Of a DNA stretch of 64,000 nucleotides, positions 37,441-50,700 are shown piece by piece. The stretch's first letter is position 1. Each line of letters starts with the position of its first letter. A program made the translations under genes and the position numbers. The DNA comes from Talpa occidentalis (Eukaryota; Chordata; Mammalia; Eulipotyphla; Talpidae). The notes beneath the pieces were generated by a model. That model had not been told where the DNA came from and did not search any database. It saw nothing but the letters and a program-made list of their open reading frames with translations. The DNA lies in assembly GCF_014898055.3 (NCBI RefSeq), contig NW_023602073.1, positions 17,965,784-18,029,783 on the forward strand, in the 5' to 3' direction.

Positions 37441-37523
37441 TACCGGGAGTGGGGTTCGAACCCACGCGGACATACGTCCATTGGATCTTAAGTCCAACGC
37501 CTTAACCACTCGGCCATCCCGGT
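37441..37523 (-). tRNA. tRNA-Leu(TAA)
   Basis: An 83-nt class II cloverleaf for leucine TTA codons. Acceptor ACCGGGA/TCCCGGT pairs fully, the A box is TGGCCGAGTGG, the anticodon loop is CTTAAGA, the long variable arm TGGACGTATGTCCG forms a stem and the B box is GGTTCGAACCC. TTTT runs lie 7-20 nt downstream on the minus strand. The A73 discriminator required by LeuRS is present. Confidence 0.97.
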
Positions 37524-39778
37524 GGTGGGTACTCGCCGAAATATCAACTATTACTAGGTTAGTTAGAATTGCCAGTCTGGAACATTATGGATAATTTTAT
37601 AACCATGGAATCCGCGACCGGGATTCTTTTTTTTTTTTTTAATGTAGAGCAGAAACAGATCTTTATAATGCTTGTTGGCGAAATCTAATGAAAAAGTTTA
37701 TTTTTAACACGAGCTTTCTGACGGCACCCTCCCTGATTTCACGGATTTGCATTAAAATGAGGATGGCATGTAAAAAAAAGAGAGAAAGGGCACAGAGTGC
37801 TGTAGGAATACCCCGTTTTCCAATCGAGACTCGTCATGATCACCATTTACGCTCAGGAGAAGACCCTTCTTTTAGTGGTTCTGGAAAGAAAAACCAAAGG
37901 AGAGAAGAGATGGAGTAATAAGGGCAGGAGATTGCTCATAACTCTACAAAGGTGTTATCTACATCTTCTATATTCCTCATCAGAGAACACTGTTTTAGGA
38001 CTGAATCTAAGCCCTCATTCCAAACTCATTGAATCTGATTGCCCTGTGAGCACTTCGAGACTGTAACCTCAGGGTAGCTAATATTGAGGAGACAAGCTCC
38101 CCCCCACCCCACTCTCCATCCCCCCACCCCCTGCCCCCCAGTAAATTTGGAAAACCCTAGTGCACTAGGGTTTTAATTATATTTTAACCAAGAGTTCTAT
38201 CTGCTAATGAAATCTCTTTCCTGAGGACCTACTGTGTACAGACACTCAGCCATGTGTACATCAGCTACCAAGTCAGTAATATCCCAGATACACAGGGACT
38301 GGGTGGGGAGTTGTATAAGAACTCATTAAAGCAGGTCCCTGGTGGATATTTGCGGTATTGTATTGAAAGTCTCTGAAGGTTTCTGGAACCAGTGATGAAA
38401 TTAAATCCTGAAGTAAGGTTTGAAGTAGAACTGATTTATAAATACCCTAAAACACCACTGAGAACCATCTTCTGTTGTTTTGGTGACCTGGGCAAAGAAT
38501 TGCAATATGAGAGGGTGGTGTGCGTGGTACCACATAAGCATGAATGGTTGCAGAGACAACTCTCCCCAGACTTAAAAACCACTCATACAGGAATCCAGCC
38601 CTTGTTGGTAATGCACAGAGCTCACCACTTTGACAAACATATGTCCTCCTGATTAAGTCATGAGGAAAGAATGTGTCATTCACTCATGGGCCCATCTGGC
38701 GCACAGCTCTTGTCTCTGGTTTTGTAAATATTTGTGCCAATGGGCAAGGAGATGGCCTGAGAATCCTTGCCTTTGTGTGATGAGGGAAATTTGGGACTGT
38801 CAGTGCTTGGATCAGAACTGAATTGGGAGGAGTAAATAGTGAGTGCAAGAAAGAACAAGGGCTTTTATATTATTCTGTTGTGATTTTTAACATAGAGGAG
38901 AATCATCTGTATAGTTTATAAAAATAGGCTTTTCTGAAGAGTGAAATGCCTAAATAAAAAATAGTACAAATATATGTAGAAAAAAACGTCTTTATGATCT
39001 GAGGACAGAGAAAAACTCTGTTCAATATCTGTTCCATGTTTTACCTGCCACAGAGGGAGTTTCCTATCTCTCGTTGCTCACCACCACTTTGGGGGTAAGT
39101 ACTGAGCAACTTTGTGGAGGCTCAGCCTTAAGAATCTGGTAGAAGGCAGATCGCCTGTGCTACCTGGGAAAGGAGAGTGACTTAAGACAATGGTCATCTT
39201 CTGCTAGAAGACAGGTTAACGGCCATTAGGCTCCAAGTTTACACCTTCCAGAGCAGTAAAAACGAGAGGTACACAACAGAAAAAGAAGTTCTAGTGGACC
39301 TAGATCGGCTGATTCCACTTTCTCAGGGTCCCCCGTCACTCTTATCACCCTCGCTTGTCTGACACCTGGGCACCGTCCACCACCCTCCCTCTGTCCTTCA
39401 CTCTCCTTGGGAGACTGTGGCCTTGCTGGAGAGACTTGTCCCCTGAGCTCAGCCAGTCGGTTCTAGTTCCTAAAGGCTTATTTTCGATCATCGAAAGATG
39501 AAGATAAAAGAGTCTTACAAGTCAGAGAAATGAGTGGAGATCATATCAGAAATTTCTTGAAGTAAAATTCCCAAGAGACTGCCTGAGATTTCTCTGCCTG
39601 TTTCTTGTGAAGTATTTGAAGCTCTGAGAGTCGCATTTGTTAGCTCTGAGTTATCAAATTTAGACATTTACTGGGAAAATCACAAAGTGCAGATGGAAAA
39701 ATCATGCCTCCACCAAGAATAGCTGCATCAAGACTAATTTTAACAAATTCAGGGAAGTAAGAGCTTGGTAATAAATTG
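37524..39778. other. Intergenic DNA, no gene
   Basis: A C-rich run occupies about 38098-38138 and a perfect palindrome 38151-38174. No exon or repeat family named. Confidence 0.5.
38151..38174. repeat. 24-bp perfect palindrome
   Basis: The half-site AAAACCCTAGTG is followed directly by its exact reverse complement with no spacer. It lies just after a C-rich run and a TAAATTTGG stretch. Confidence 0.97.
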
Positions 39779-39851
39779 GTTTCCGTAGTGTAGTGGTTAT
39801 CACGTTCGCCTAACACGCGAAAGGTCCCCGGTTCGAAACCGGGCGGAAACA
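39779..39851 (+). tRNA. tRNA-Val(AAC), copy 1
   Basis: A 73-nt cloverleaf for valine, read as IAC. Acceptor GTTTCCG/CGGAAAC, A box TAGTGTAGTGG and B box GGTTCGAAACC are consensus and the anticodon loop is CTAACAC. A TTTT terminator follows 14 nt after the gene. Position 26 is G as in the common mammalian gene. Confidence 0.97.
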
Positions 39852-41940
39852 ACACCCATAACTATTTTCTGTGTCTTTTCCCCCGAGTAGATCCTTCGTT
39901 TCTCTTCCCCCCAGTAGAGCCTGTATTTATTGCACAAAATTTCTGAGTCTGTATTTTAAACACGCCTCAAATCGTCACTTTCGCAGTTCTGGACTTTTTT
40001 TTCCCTAAAAGATACTAGTTTATTTTTTTTTTTCAAATAGCTGTTCTTTTTTAATTTTCAATTTTTTATATTAATATAACACTGATTTACAACACTGTGT
40101 ATGACTCAGAAATATAGGATTCCTCCTACTCACTTTTATGTTACTACACCACACCCACCACCAAGACACCCATAATCTTCCACCGTAGGTAGGCACTAGT
40201 TTATCATAAAAAGGCATTTGTTATTCAGGAAGAGCCAAATGGAAGAGATGTATAAGGCTCGTTATGGGGAAGGGGGCCCCAGCTTCTCTTCTCTCCCCTC
40301 TCCAGAGGAGCCAATCTACAGGCACCTCCACAAGTTCACCAACTGGAAAAGTTCTCCAAACCCGGACATCCTGGGGTTTTATGGAGGCGTCACTTACTAG
40401 GCATGATTGAATGGATCGCTGGCCTTTAGCAATGAACTCACTCTCCAGCACCCATTCTGTTCCTAGGAGGAAGTAGGGGAAGCGCGGCTAGGGAAACCCT
40501 GGACATTTATTTTATCTATTTTTTCAAGCACAGTGGTCTTTATGCTTGCTTGTTGTTGTTTGTTTTTCCCACAGCTGGTTAGGTCATTTTTTAAGGACTT
40601 TGGCCTAAACCCTAATAAAATGAGAATACATTGGATTTTAAGCATTGAAGTGCCTGACATGATTCCAGTTTTTTAAAAGGGTCCCCGTCCCAACTCTGTG
40701 AGGGACATTTTGTATGAAAAAAAAAAAAAAGGAAGCTAAGCGATTTATTAAATCCCTTTCATCGTGCTACACATCAGCCAAGACTGACTTGGACAGGATG
40801 GTGGCAGTAGAGGTGGTGAGAGGTAGTCACAATCTAGATATATTTTAAAGATTGGATCAAGAGAAATATCAGAGAGCATAGAAATGAGGAGTAAGAGAAA
40901 CTGGAATCAATGAGGACTTGAGATTTTTTGGCTGAAAATATTGAAGAGATGGAGCTGCTATTAGCTGAAACAGGGAAGACTGAATGTAAAGCAGTTTTAT
41001 TAGAGAAAACTTGAGACTGGTATTTTAGACATGCTTACTCAGATGTCAACTCTGTTATGACTAAATTTCATTTTTCCCTGGAATATATTTGTCGTTTATT
41101 TTTCATTTCTGAAATTCTTATGTATTCTCTATAATAATGTGAATTTTACAACCGCATTATTTTGGTTTGGTTTGGTTTTAGTATTTATATATTTATTTAT
41201 TTTATTTATTTGTATTTCTTTATTTTTTTTTTTACAACCACATTGTTTTGCCATAAATGGTGACTTTGACAGACTTTGGTTGTTTTATATAAGAGTATTA
41301 ATCAGGTCTGGCAAACAAAATCCCGACATTTTAAAACATACTGATGGCGAGGCTTCAAACACCACAAATATGCCTACTTTGTGTTCAGAATTGTTTTCTG
41401 CCCTCAAGATCCCAAAGTAGAAAAAAAAAATCTGTCCTTCTGGACAGAAATTCTGGTGGAACCCAATTGCTAATAAAAAAAAAAAAAAGGTTTTTTTAAA
41501 AGGAAAGATAAATATGCATGTGTTCCCTGGTGATAGTCTTAACAATAAAGAATACTGAAAAATGTTGAAAAATCAGTGCAGGGGAGGAGGTGGCATACAG
41601 GTAAATGAACCACGAAATGGCCACACGGAGATTCTGTGGACTTGACTCTGGCTGGGAAGGGGACAAGGAAACTTGACCCGCAGGTGGGCAGATGCACATC
41701 TCACCCTCCAAGGTCATCTCTACTCTTTATCCTCATTTTGTTTACTAAAATATGTATTTGAGAATTTACATCGCTTTTCTCCCCCAAGTGTTTTTTTTTC
41801 TGCCCACACCCCCACCTCACCCCCGCCTTTTGGAGAGGAGGACAAAGAAGGTATCACTGCTGAGGATCAAGACAAGAAGACAATATACAGTTCAAAATTT
41901 GTGGTGAGGCTGTTATGCAAATGTAAAAAGAAGCACCTGC
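39852..41940. other. Intergenic DNA, no gene
   Basis: Around 40220-40470 there is an old interspersed repeat (TTTATGGAGGCGTCACTTAC, TTAGCAATGAACTCACTCTCC) of unnamed family. A low-complexity T-rich stretch with TTTGG and TTTAT units covers about 41158-41235. No gene recognised. Confidence 0.5.
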
Positions 41941-42014
41941 TGGCCCGTACGGGGCTCGAACCCGCGACCTTGGCGTTATTAGCACCACGCTCTAACCAAC
42001 TGAGCTAACCGGCC
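41941..42014 (-). tRNA. tRNA-Ile(AAT), copy 2
   Basis: It is identical to the copy at 30681-30754 except for one T-loop base (B box GGTTCGAGCCC). All stems pair, the anticodon loop is CTAATAA and a TTTTT terminator follows 10 nt downstream on the minus strand. It appears functional. Two near-identical copies 11 kb apart on the same strand fit the local duplication typical of this tRNA cluster. Confidence 0.97.
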
Positions 42015-44765
42015 ACCAGCTAGCAGCTTTTTTTTTTCCTTTGGAAAGTGGACTCTTTGTTGCCATTCCCTGGTTTGTTTAAAACCAAGGGAATTTTTTC
42101 TTTTCCCTTTCTAAAAGTGATTTTTCTTTTAGTTACTTTCAATCACTGCCAAGTAATGTCTCTTTTCATGTTTTTTCGTTTCCCCTTCCTGCATTCGCGA
42201 AAAGAAAAGAAACAAGACTAGAAATCTACCCCCAGGAGAGATGAAGTCCGCCTCTTCCGCGGAAAATTATAGACTCCAACCCGCCGATTCTGCCCTGAGA
42301 AACCACAGAAACATTCACAACAGAAGCTTCCTTCTACAGACCCCAGGAAAGATCTGGAAGAATAATTCAATTACTTTACAATTCTCTGGCCTTTCTTGTG
42401 GTGGAACCTGGAATTTGCACTTGAAGTCGATTAACCTTTGTTAGGTTCCAGAGAATGTGTCTTTTTGGGGATATGAGAGATAGTCTTTGAAAAATGCACA
42501 CTTGATACCAGGATATCAGTTCTAAAATTGATACAGGTCAGTTTTAGATAAAACCCACGTGGGGGCTGATGATTAGAAATGGATAGCCTGCAGAGACCTC
42601 AAGTCTAGCTCTTTCCGGGAACTTCTTTCTGTGTTCACAGAGGTAAGATTACTTTGACTTCAACACTGCTGCATCAGACCACTGGAACCCACTCCTTGAA
42701 AAGTCAAGAGTAGAAGCCCGCCCTCTTATGTGTCTCCATTCTGTGTCACCCACATTCCTGAGTGTGGGATCCCCAACCCTCCTTGTTCTTGGGGCTGTTG
42801 TCTTGGTGTCCTGAGTTCTTGCTGGTCAGTTAAACGTGCAATCAGGCAGGCGGCCTCACCAAAGGACAGAAGTCCTGGTATGAGGAACTTATTGGGGAAC
42901 CAGTATCTGCTGAATATAGCTGGCAGATATTATGACTAGATTAGCAAGATCGCTAAAATACCTCACTTGGAAAGATTAATAGAAAGTTAGATAAGACTAG
43001 AGAATAGAAGCAATATGCTTTGACTAACAGGAACAATGGAGCCCCTCAGGATCTATACCGGGGTCACTCCACCCTAGCTTGCACAGGAGGCTAGCATTCC
43101 CTACTGTTCATCCACCGTCTTTGAACTTGATTCTAAATAAATAGGAGACTGCCTTTGGATCGAGGCTGCACATTACTTCCCTGTGTAGCCCCTCTAGGCT
43201 TCTCAATACTCCAACCCCTTTGGACTTTGAGTAATCTCTCTCTTGTCCTGCGCAACTCCCAACCCTGCTACTGCACCAGTCGGTACCTGAGGGATAGTAG
43301 CTATTACTCAGTCTTAAAGTTCATGGTTACATGGTTAATTAAGTAGTCAAAGCATATGAAAGTCATTCCTATTTATGCTTTTGGAAATCAGAATTTAAAC
43401 GCTTTGGAATTTGAACCTACGTAGTGAGTGGAGAGAGACCTATAACTAAAATCTTAGTAATGCAAGGAAATCCATTAACTGTTCACATTAACAAGGCAAA
43501 GGAAACCTACTTACATGAAATACTAGTTTATCCTTGTTGGTGTAAAAAGACTTTTGATGACATCCCAAGTCACTTCTGATTTGTGGAGAAGTCTGAAGGT
43601 TATGCACTGTGGTGGGGTCTACTCTGCCATGGAAAAGATTTCAATTGGAAACATGAAAACATAGCCTACTTCTAACTATTTGAGGTAAACACAGTAGAGT
43701 AGAAAGGACAGTGAGATGCATCCATTGAAAAAAATTCTTCCAAAAGTCAAATATCACATGTGAAAGTTTAGTCAACAATAGAATTTATGTTTTTAAGAGC
43801 TATTAATATGAGTGACCCAAAAAAGAAGTGTCACTCCCTCCTAGCCTAGTTGGACACATGCTCCAGACCCCCCACACCTTGTACCTCATTACCACCTGAA
43901 CACACCAGAGTGCTTGCCTTGACTTCACAACCCTCCCCAGACAAGTGCTGCCCTAAAAGACACAGCAGATGGTCCTCAGGGCGCCTTCTTTGGGTCCTAG
44001 TCCCTCTCAGGCTACTTGTAGGCACTAGGAAGATGCAGATCAAAAAATGCAAGTTTTTTGAATTCAAGTTCTTCTCATTCTTGCCTGAGATTCTGGAGAA
44101 AACGAGAGTTTTCTCTGGCAGTCGCTTCACCTAAATGGGGAGAGTCTAAAAAAAGGACAAAATCCCAAGGAAGACACAAGGGCGGGAGGAGTGAGGAAGT
44201 TGTATCTTTTGGGCAGCGTCACTTTAAGCAAGTGTCTCCTCTCCTGCGATGCTCAGGGGACTCCAGATCCTTGGGGCAGAGTATGCAGGGAGAGGGAGAC
44301 ACTGAGGTTTCAGGAAACTGAGGACCGAAGGACTGCTGAGGGGTAGAGAAGAAAAGTGGGAATAGGTGGGCAAGAGGTGGTCCTGAGGTAGAGACTGAAG
44401 ACGAGAAAGACCAAAGCATAGAAGGGAGGGGGGAGTCTGAGGTTAAGAGGGTGGACGCAAGGACAGAGAAGGGGACACTACGGTATGTGAGGGGATGCTG
44501 AGGACAGAAGAGAAGGAGAGCAATGGGCTGAGAGAGGAGAAATTGGATATTTAGGTGCCACCTCAGCACATCTCTGTAGACAGACTCTGGCATCCCTGCC
44601 CCGCGTTAGTGCTTCCCACAGAAGCCTGACCTGTGCTGGGAGTGGTGGCGTCTGAAAAGAAACCCGAGCTCCTGAAGTTAAAGCCTCGCCAAGGGGACAT
44701 GATAAAGGTCTCCAGCGAGTGGGGAGAATAGAGCGCCCAAGTTCTTGCACAGAAGACTGGAGAGC
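42015..44765. other. Intergenic DNA up to PRSS16
   Basis: No gene recognised. GC content rises from about 44600 towards the PRSS16 start. The 5' UTR must lie just upstream of 44766, but no TATA box is visible and I cannot fix the transcription start. Confidence 0.5.
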
Positions 44766-47700
44766 ATGGGGGTCTGGCCTTCCAGGTGGCTGGGCCTTCT
44801 GCTCCTGGTTTTCCTCTGGGGGTCCTCCTCTCCAGGTAAGAGAGGCTGAGGGCCAGGGGCTCCTAAGGGGCCTGGCCTGACTCCTTCCCCTCCTTGTCCC
44901 ACAGCTTCCCTTCTTAGGCGCCTGAGAGAGCACATTCAGCAGTTTCAGGAGAGCTCTGGCCTGGGTCTGAGTCTGAGCCCCGAGGCTGTGGCCCTCCCCA
45001 AAGAGAAGTGGCTGGAGCAGCCACTGGATCCCTTCAATGCATCAGATGGGCGATCCTTCCTGCAGGTGAGGCCAAGAGAGGGGGTGTCCACTGCCTACCC
45101 TGCCTTCTCCTGTCTCTCTTGTCTGTCCCATAGTCTCTGCTGTCTTTCCATATCTCCACACCTCAGCCCCCCATCTCTCTGCCCTTCACTCTCACCTTAT
45201 GTCAGCATTGCTGGAGATCCTTAGCCTAACCCCTCCATCCTCTAGCCTTCCCTCTCTTACTTCAGTCTCCCACTTCCTTTGTTCCTCGGGACATGTCTTT
45301 CAGTCTTTCCTTCTCTGTTAGTCACTCTCACTCTCTCTGTCCCTCAGTCCTTCCTCTTCCCTGTCCTTCAGAATGGACATTAAACCCACCGCCAAGTCTC
45401 ACTGTGTAGCAAAAATATTGATCAGCTCTGGAACCAGACCTGGCTCACAACAGACACTTGAAGATTATTGATTGAATGAATGAACTAATTTACTGTTTTC
45501 CATTCTTTTTTGATCCATTCTCCAAAGATCATCTTATCTAGACCATACTTCTAAGTCCCTGGTTTCATTATTTGTTCTACAATCATTAATTATTTCAACA
45601 GCAAGTGCCCACCGTGTGGGTAGCCTCTATCCTTGATCTTGGGGATAGAAGCATAAAAAGATAGACAAAAATATCTGCTCTTGTAGATCTCACATTCTAG
45701 ACGTGGAGACAAAGAGAAATGAATACATACATAAGTCAGCCTATTTCACATACTAAGCACATAAAGATCCATTAGGAGGTGGTACTGGAACAAAAAGAAT
45801 CTGTCTGAACCACTTGGAATACATTCTTCTTCCCCATCCCATGTCTCAGCGGTACTGGGTCAATGACCAGTATTGGGCCAGCCAGGATGGACCTGTGTTC
45901 CTGCATCTGGGCGGTGAGGGCAGCCTGGGGCCTGGCTCAGTGATGAGAGGTGAGATGCAAGAGTGGGGAAAGACATACCCGGGAAGCAGGTGGGGGAGGG
46001 GCCGGGCAAGGGAGGTGCATCTTACAGTTCTGGAGGGTTATAAGGGCTTACACCCAGCTCACCCTCCCCCACCATGCCCTCTTCACAGGGCACCCTGCAG
46101 CGCTGGCCCCAACTTGGGGGGCCCTGGTGATAGGCCTGGAGCACAGATTCTATGGCCTGAGTATACCTCCTGGGGGCCTGGATATGGCCCAACTCCGCTT
46201 CCTGTCCAGCCGCCATGCGTGAGTGGGTATAAGGAATGTGGGGGTCACAAGACTGGGGCAGTCTGTGTCTTGGTTTCCCTGCCTCTCTGTCTCCTCCACT
46301 GCCTTGACCTTGAGTCTCTCTGCTTGCAAATGTTTTCTTCTTTCTCTCTCAGTATCTTTTTCTTTCTCTCTCCATCTCTGGATCCCTGTCCCTTCCCAGC
46401 TCTATCTCTTATATGGTAATCTTCCCTCTCTCTGTTTCACTGGGGCCTGCTGGCCCAGCCTGCTGGGATCTCTTACCTGAATTATGACCATAGCCTCTCC
46501 TCTGGTCTCGGCATTTCTGTCCTTGACCCTTCAGTCTATTCTCCAGCTGAAGCCAGAGAGATGCATAAGACAGATCTCAGCTCTCCCTAATGCCTCGCAT
46601 CTCGTTCAGAGTAAAGTCCAACATCTATATAGTAGCTACAAGGTCCAATGGGTTCTGGCTCCCCCTTAACACTCTGACCCCCAATTTCTCATATTCACAA
46701 GGCTTCAGGCACTCAGGGGCTCACCGGTGTCCAGACTCATGAGCACATTGCTGCCTCGAGTCTTTGAACTCTTCTCTCTGCAAAGAGTGGGCACTTGCAG
46801 ATCATTTGTATGTTTCCTTCCCTTGCTTCCTCAGTGTCCTCTACTCCATGAAGGGCCCCCACAGTCTCTCTCCTGCTTTATTGTTCCCTACAGGACCTAG
46901 CCCTCCTACTCAGTGCTTCTCTCTATCCCTCTGCAGCAGGCTCTGCCTTTCTCTGCCTCATGCTCCATCTATCTCTTTGCTTCTGTTTCTCAATCTTTTC
47001 ACAGATTACAGGGTTTTTAATTCATAGGATACCACCAATGCAAACTATTTCAGAAAGCTTGGGGAGGAAAGCAAGTTCTTAGGAGGGAAAGGAGTATGTT
47101 AGACACACCCCAACGTTCCCTTTGGCCTCTGAGTCTCCTCTTCTAACCCACCCAGCATAGGGACCCGTCTTTTCTTGAGCTGCCTCCACCATTTCCCTGT
47201 TTGTCCATTTCCACTTAAACTGCCCTGGAGATTTTGCCCTCTACCATCTATCCTGCAGGGAAGGAGAGTGGAGGCTTTCCGAGGGCTCTTCCCTATAGCC
47301 TAGGCAACGCATGTGGGTATGGGGTGCCCTCAGAAACACCTCCATTCAAGTCTCAGGATTACCCCTCCCCCCGCGCGTATAACGGGGGGGATCTTTAAAG
47401 ATTCCCGGAGGCCCGACCGAGCCTCCCCTCTGACCCCAGGCTGGCAGATGTGGTCTCCGCCCGCCTCGCACTCTCCCGCCTCTTCAACGTCTCCTCCTCC
47501 AGCCCCTGGATCTGCTTCGGAGGCTCCTACGCCGGTTCCTTGGCTGCCTGGGCTCGGTTGAAGGTCGCCGGGACTCCTGGGGGCGGGCTGGGGAGGGGGA
47601 AGTTGGACTCCAGGGAGTCCGGGGTCCCCTCTCAGATAAAGGGAAAACCTCTTTCTATAACCTTCCCCCCCCCGCCCGCCCAGAAAAGTTTCCCGCAGGT

Positions 47701-50700
47701 TTTCTCCACGACAGCCCGAGGCCTGGAAGGTGTGGACGTGCCTGCAGCCACACCACCAATGCCACAAGGGCGGGAAGATTCGGGGTCCCATCTCCCCGGC
47801 CCCAGGCTGACGATTTCTCCTCCCTCAGTTCCCGCATCTCATTTTCGCCTCCGTCGCCTCGTCCGCCCCGTTGCGGGCGGTGCTGGATTTCTCCGAGTAC
47901 AACGAGGTGAGGACGGGGGGCGGGGGCGGGGGACCTCGGGGGCCGGGTCCCTTGACAGCCGCCCCCCACCCCTTTCTGACGGCAGGTGGTGTCCCGCAGC
48001 CTCAGCACCCCGGCGATCGGCGGGTCCCGGGAGGTAGGCGGTGGACCCGGGTCGAAGCGGGTAGGGGAGGAGCTCTGGGAAAGCGGCCAGAGGGACGCTG
48101 AGGCCCGCGGGTGGCGGGGAGTGAGGCTCAGGAGCCCGGGAACGCGGTGGGATTGAGGAAGGAGGCCGGAGAGGACAAGGGGCGGGGCCTGACAATGGGA
48201 GGAGCCCGACGGGGCGGGGCGGCCGGCCGGAAGGGGCGGGGCCTGATAGTGGGCGTGTCTAATAATGGGCGGCGGGGCCTGACGGCGGGAGGAGCCCGAC
48301 GGGGCGGGCGGCGGGGCAGAAAGGGGCGGGGCCTGACAATGGGCGTGTGCAGAAATGGGCGGAGCCTAACGGAGGGCGGGGCCAGGGTTCGACTCCGCCC
48401 GCGACGTGCCGGGCCGGGGGAGAACGGGGCGCGCGCGGGATGCGGGAGGCTGAGCCCCGGGCGCGAGTCCTCCCCGACGCGGCGTCCCGCTCCCCGCAGT
48501 GCCTCGCGGCGACGTCGGCGGCCTTCGCTGAGGTGGAGCGGCGGCTGCGCGCGGGCGGGGCGGCGCGGGCGGCGCTGCGGGCGGAGCTGGGCGCCTGCGG
48601 CTCCCTGGACGCCGTCGAGGACCGGGCGGAGCTGCTGGGCGCGCTGCAGGCGCTGGTGGGCGGCGCGGTGCAGTACGACGGGCAGGCGGGAGCGCCGCTG
48701 AGCGTGCGGCGGCTCTGCGGACTCCTCGTCGGGGCCGGGGGCAACTGCAGCCGCCCCGCGCCCTACCACGGCCTCCGTCGGGCGGTGCAGGTGAGCACCT
48801 CGGAGCACCGTCGGGGGAGGCCGCACCCCGGGGCTCCGGCGCCACCTCCTCTGGGTGACGCGGGCAAGCGCGCCCCCTTTCTGAGCAGTACGCTCCTCGT
48901 CTGTAAAATGGGGATGGCATCACACAGGGCCTTAGCGACTAGGATTATTATCTGTTGTTCTTGTCTTGGTCTGTGAAGACAAAGCAAGCGCTTGATTCGT
49001 GTTTCTAGAATGAATTTGAAAATTCAGCCCTGGAGACAGTTCTAAAGACCGGGATCCCCGGCCTCTGAATCCTTACAATTCAGCTGTTAACTTGTCCAGC
49101 ACTGACTGGGCTCAGTGCTGTGCTTCACATGTATTATTTCATTAAATTCTCACGATAGTTCTAGAAGATAGAACTATAACTATAGTAAGGTAGATACTAT
49201 AACAAATGAAGAAAATGAGGTCCGAAAGATCTTCAATAAGGTCTCACAGGTAATAAGGTTCCAGTCATCTAGTTCCTTAACCTCTAACCTCCAGGGGCCT
49301 GGCCACCCACTCCCTTCTAACTGCTGATTCTCAGGGGAGCTCACTTATGCTTTCTGACCTTTCACATGTAGGGAGGGGCCTGTGCCTCCATGCCCTGGCA
49401 TGTTGGGAGGTGGGAATGTATGTGTGCATGTATATTGTCCCCTAGGTTTTCACACACAGCCTGGGCCAGAGATGTTTAAGCTTTTCCAGAGCAGAGGCTG
49501 TTGCCCAGCTGAGGGTCACAGAACCTCAAGTGTTCGGCGTGGGTGACCGGCAGTGGTTGTACCAGACATGTACTGAGTTTGGCTTTTGTGAGTGACTGGC
49601 CCAACCCTCACCCCCAAACATATTTGTGTGCTTTGCCCAGACAAGCCAACTCAGAGCTGGTTTGGACTCAATTTCATCCCCATAGGACCATCAGCCTCAC
49701 TGTCCTGCCTTCTGCTGCCTTGATGCTTAATTCCTCACCCCTCTGGTCTCCTCTTTTCAGTCTCTCTAGGCCTTCACTTAACCCATAGAAGCCAATTTCC
49801 TCACCACATTCACAGAAATCTTTCTAAATATGACCTTGTCATTCAATAGTTCCTCTTCCTAGGTGCTAAATAAAATATAGCATGCCCACTTAAATTTGAA
49901 TTTCAGATAGATTTTTTTTTTTTAGTATAAGTGTGTCCCAAGTGTTGCAGGGGTCATAGTTATACTTTTTTTAAAAAGTGTTTTGTTGATCTGAAATTCA
50001 GCTTTAACTGGGCAGCCTATATTTTTATTTTCCACCCTACCCCAGAGTTAAGTTCCAAATCCTTTCCACATCCCCAGAGAGCAGTGAAGAAAGGGTTCAA
50101 AGCCAGAGTTTCAAATTCCAGTTCCATTACTTTGTAACTATGTGATCCTGAGCAAACTTGGGCATATCTCTGCCCTCTACTAGAGCTGAGGGCAGGTGAG
50201 TTAAAGTGCTCTTTGCCTTGGTTTCCATATCCATAAAATGGAAATAAAAGTACTACTTCTCTAATAAGATGTTGAGGATTAGAGGAGGTAATATATATAA
50301 CCTGCTAAGAAATAAAGTTGGCATTCAGTAAATACCCTATAAGTGCTTGATCATTATTTTTATTAAACTTTACATATTTTGACCCTCTAATAACCCAGTC
50401 TTCCTAACAGTTCAGGAACTTTGTACAGGCTATTCATGTTGCTTTGATTACTTACCTTCCCTTCAGTTTACTCCGCATCTCCATCAGTCCACGTTCTCCT
50501 CTTTATTGCTTGTTTCCCTCACTATGAGTCCTGTGATAACAGAGCCTGGGAGATTGGTTGTCACTGTGTTCCCAAAATTGTCCAACATCTACCTGATCAC
50601 ACAGTGGGTGCTTAGTAAATCGTGATGGAAAGCCTGAATTGACATGAGACTGATTGCATTAGCTGTGTCCTGGAAGCACCCGGCAGCTATGGATTTTAAG

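Noticed and set aside
40218..40400. A 60-codon frame with PSPEEPIYRHLHKF-like sequence
   Set aside because: The nucleotide sequence resembles an old interspersed repeat found widely in mammals, and the frame has no splice or promoter support.
8793..44765. A microRNA gene (MIR3143) known near human H2AC12
   Set aside because: I looked for its mature sequence in the H2AC12-PRSS16 interval and did not find it by eye; a hairpin search would be needed to exclude a diverged copy.
48111..48976. Long Arg/Ala/Pro-rich open frames on both strands
   Set aside because: They overlap GC-rich PRSS16 exon 8 and the intron 7 repeat; stop codons are rare in such DNA. The PRSS16 frame with matching splice sites explains the coding signal.
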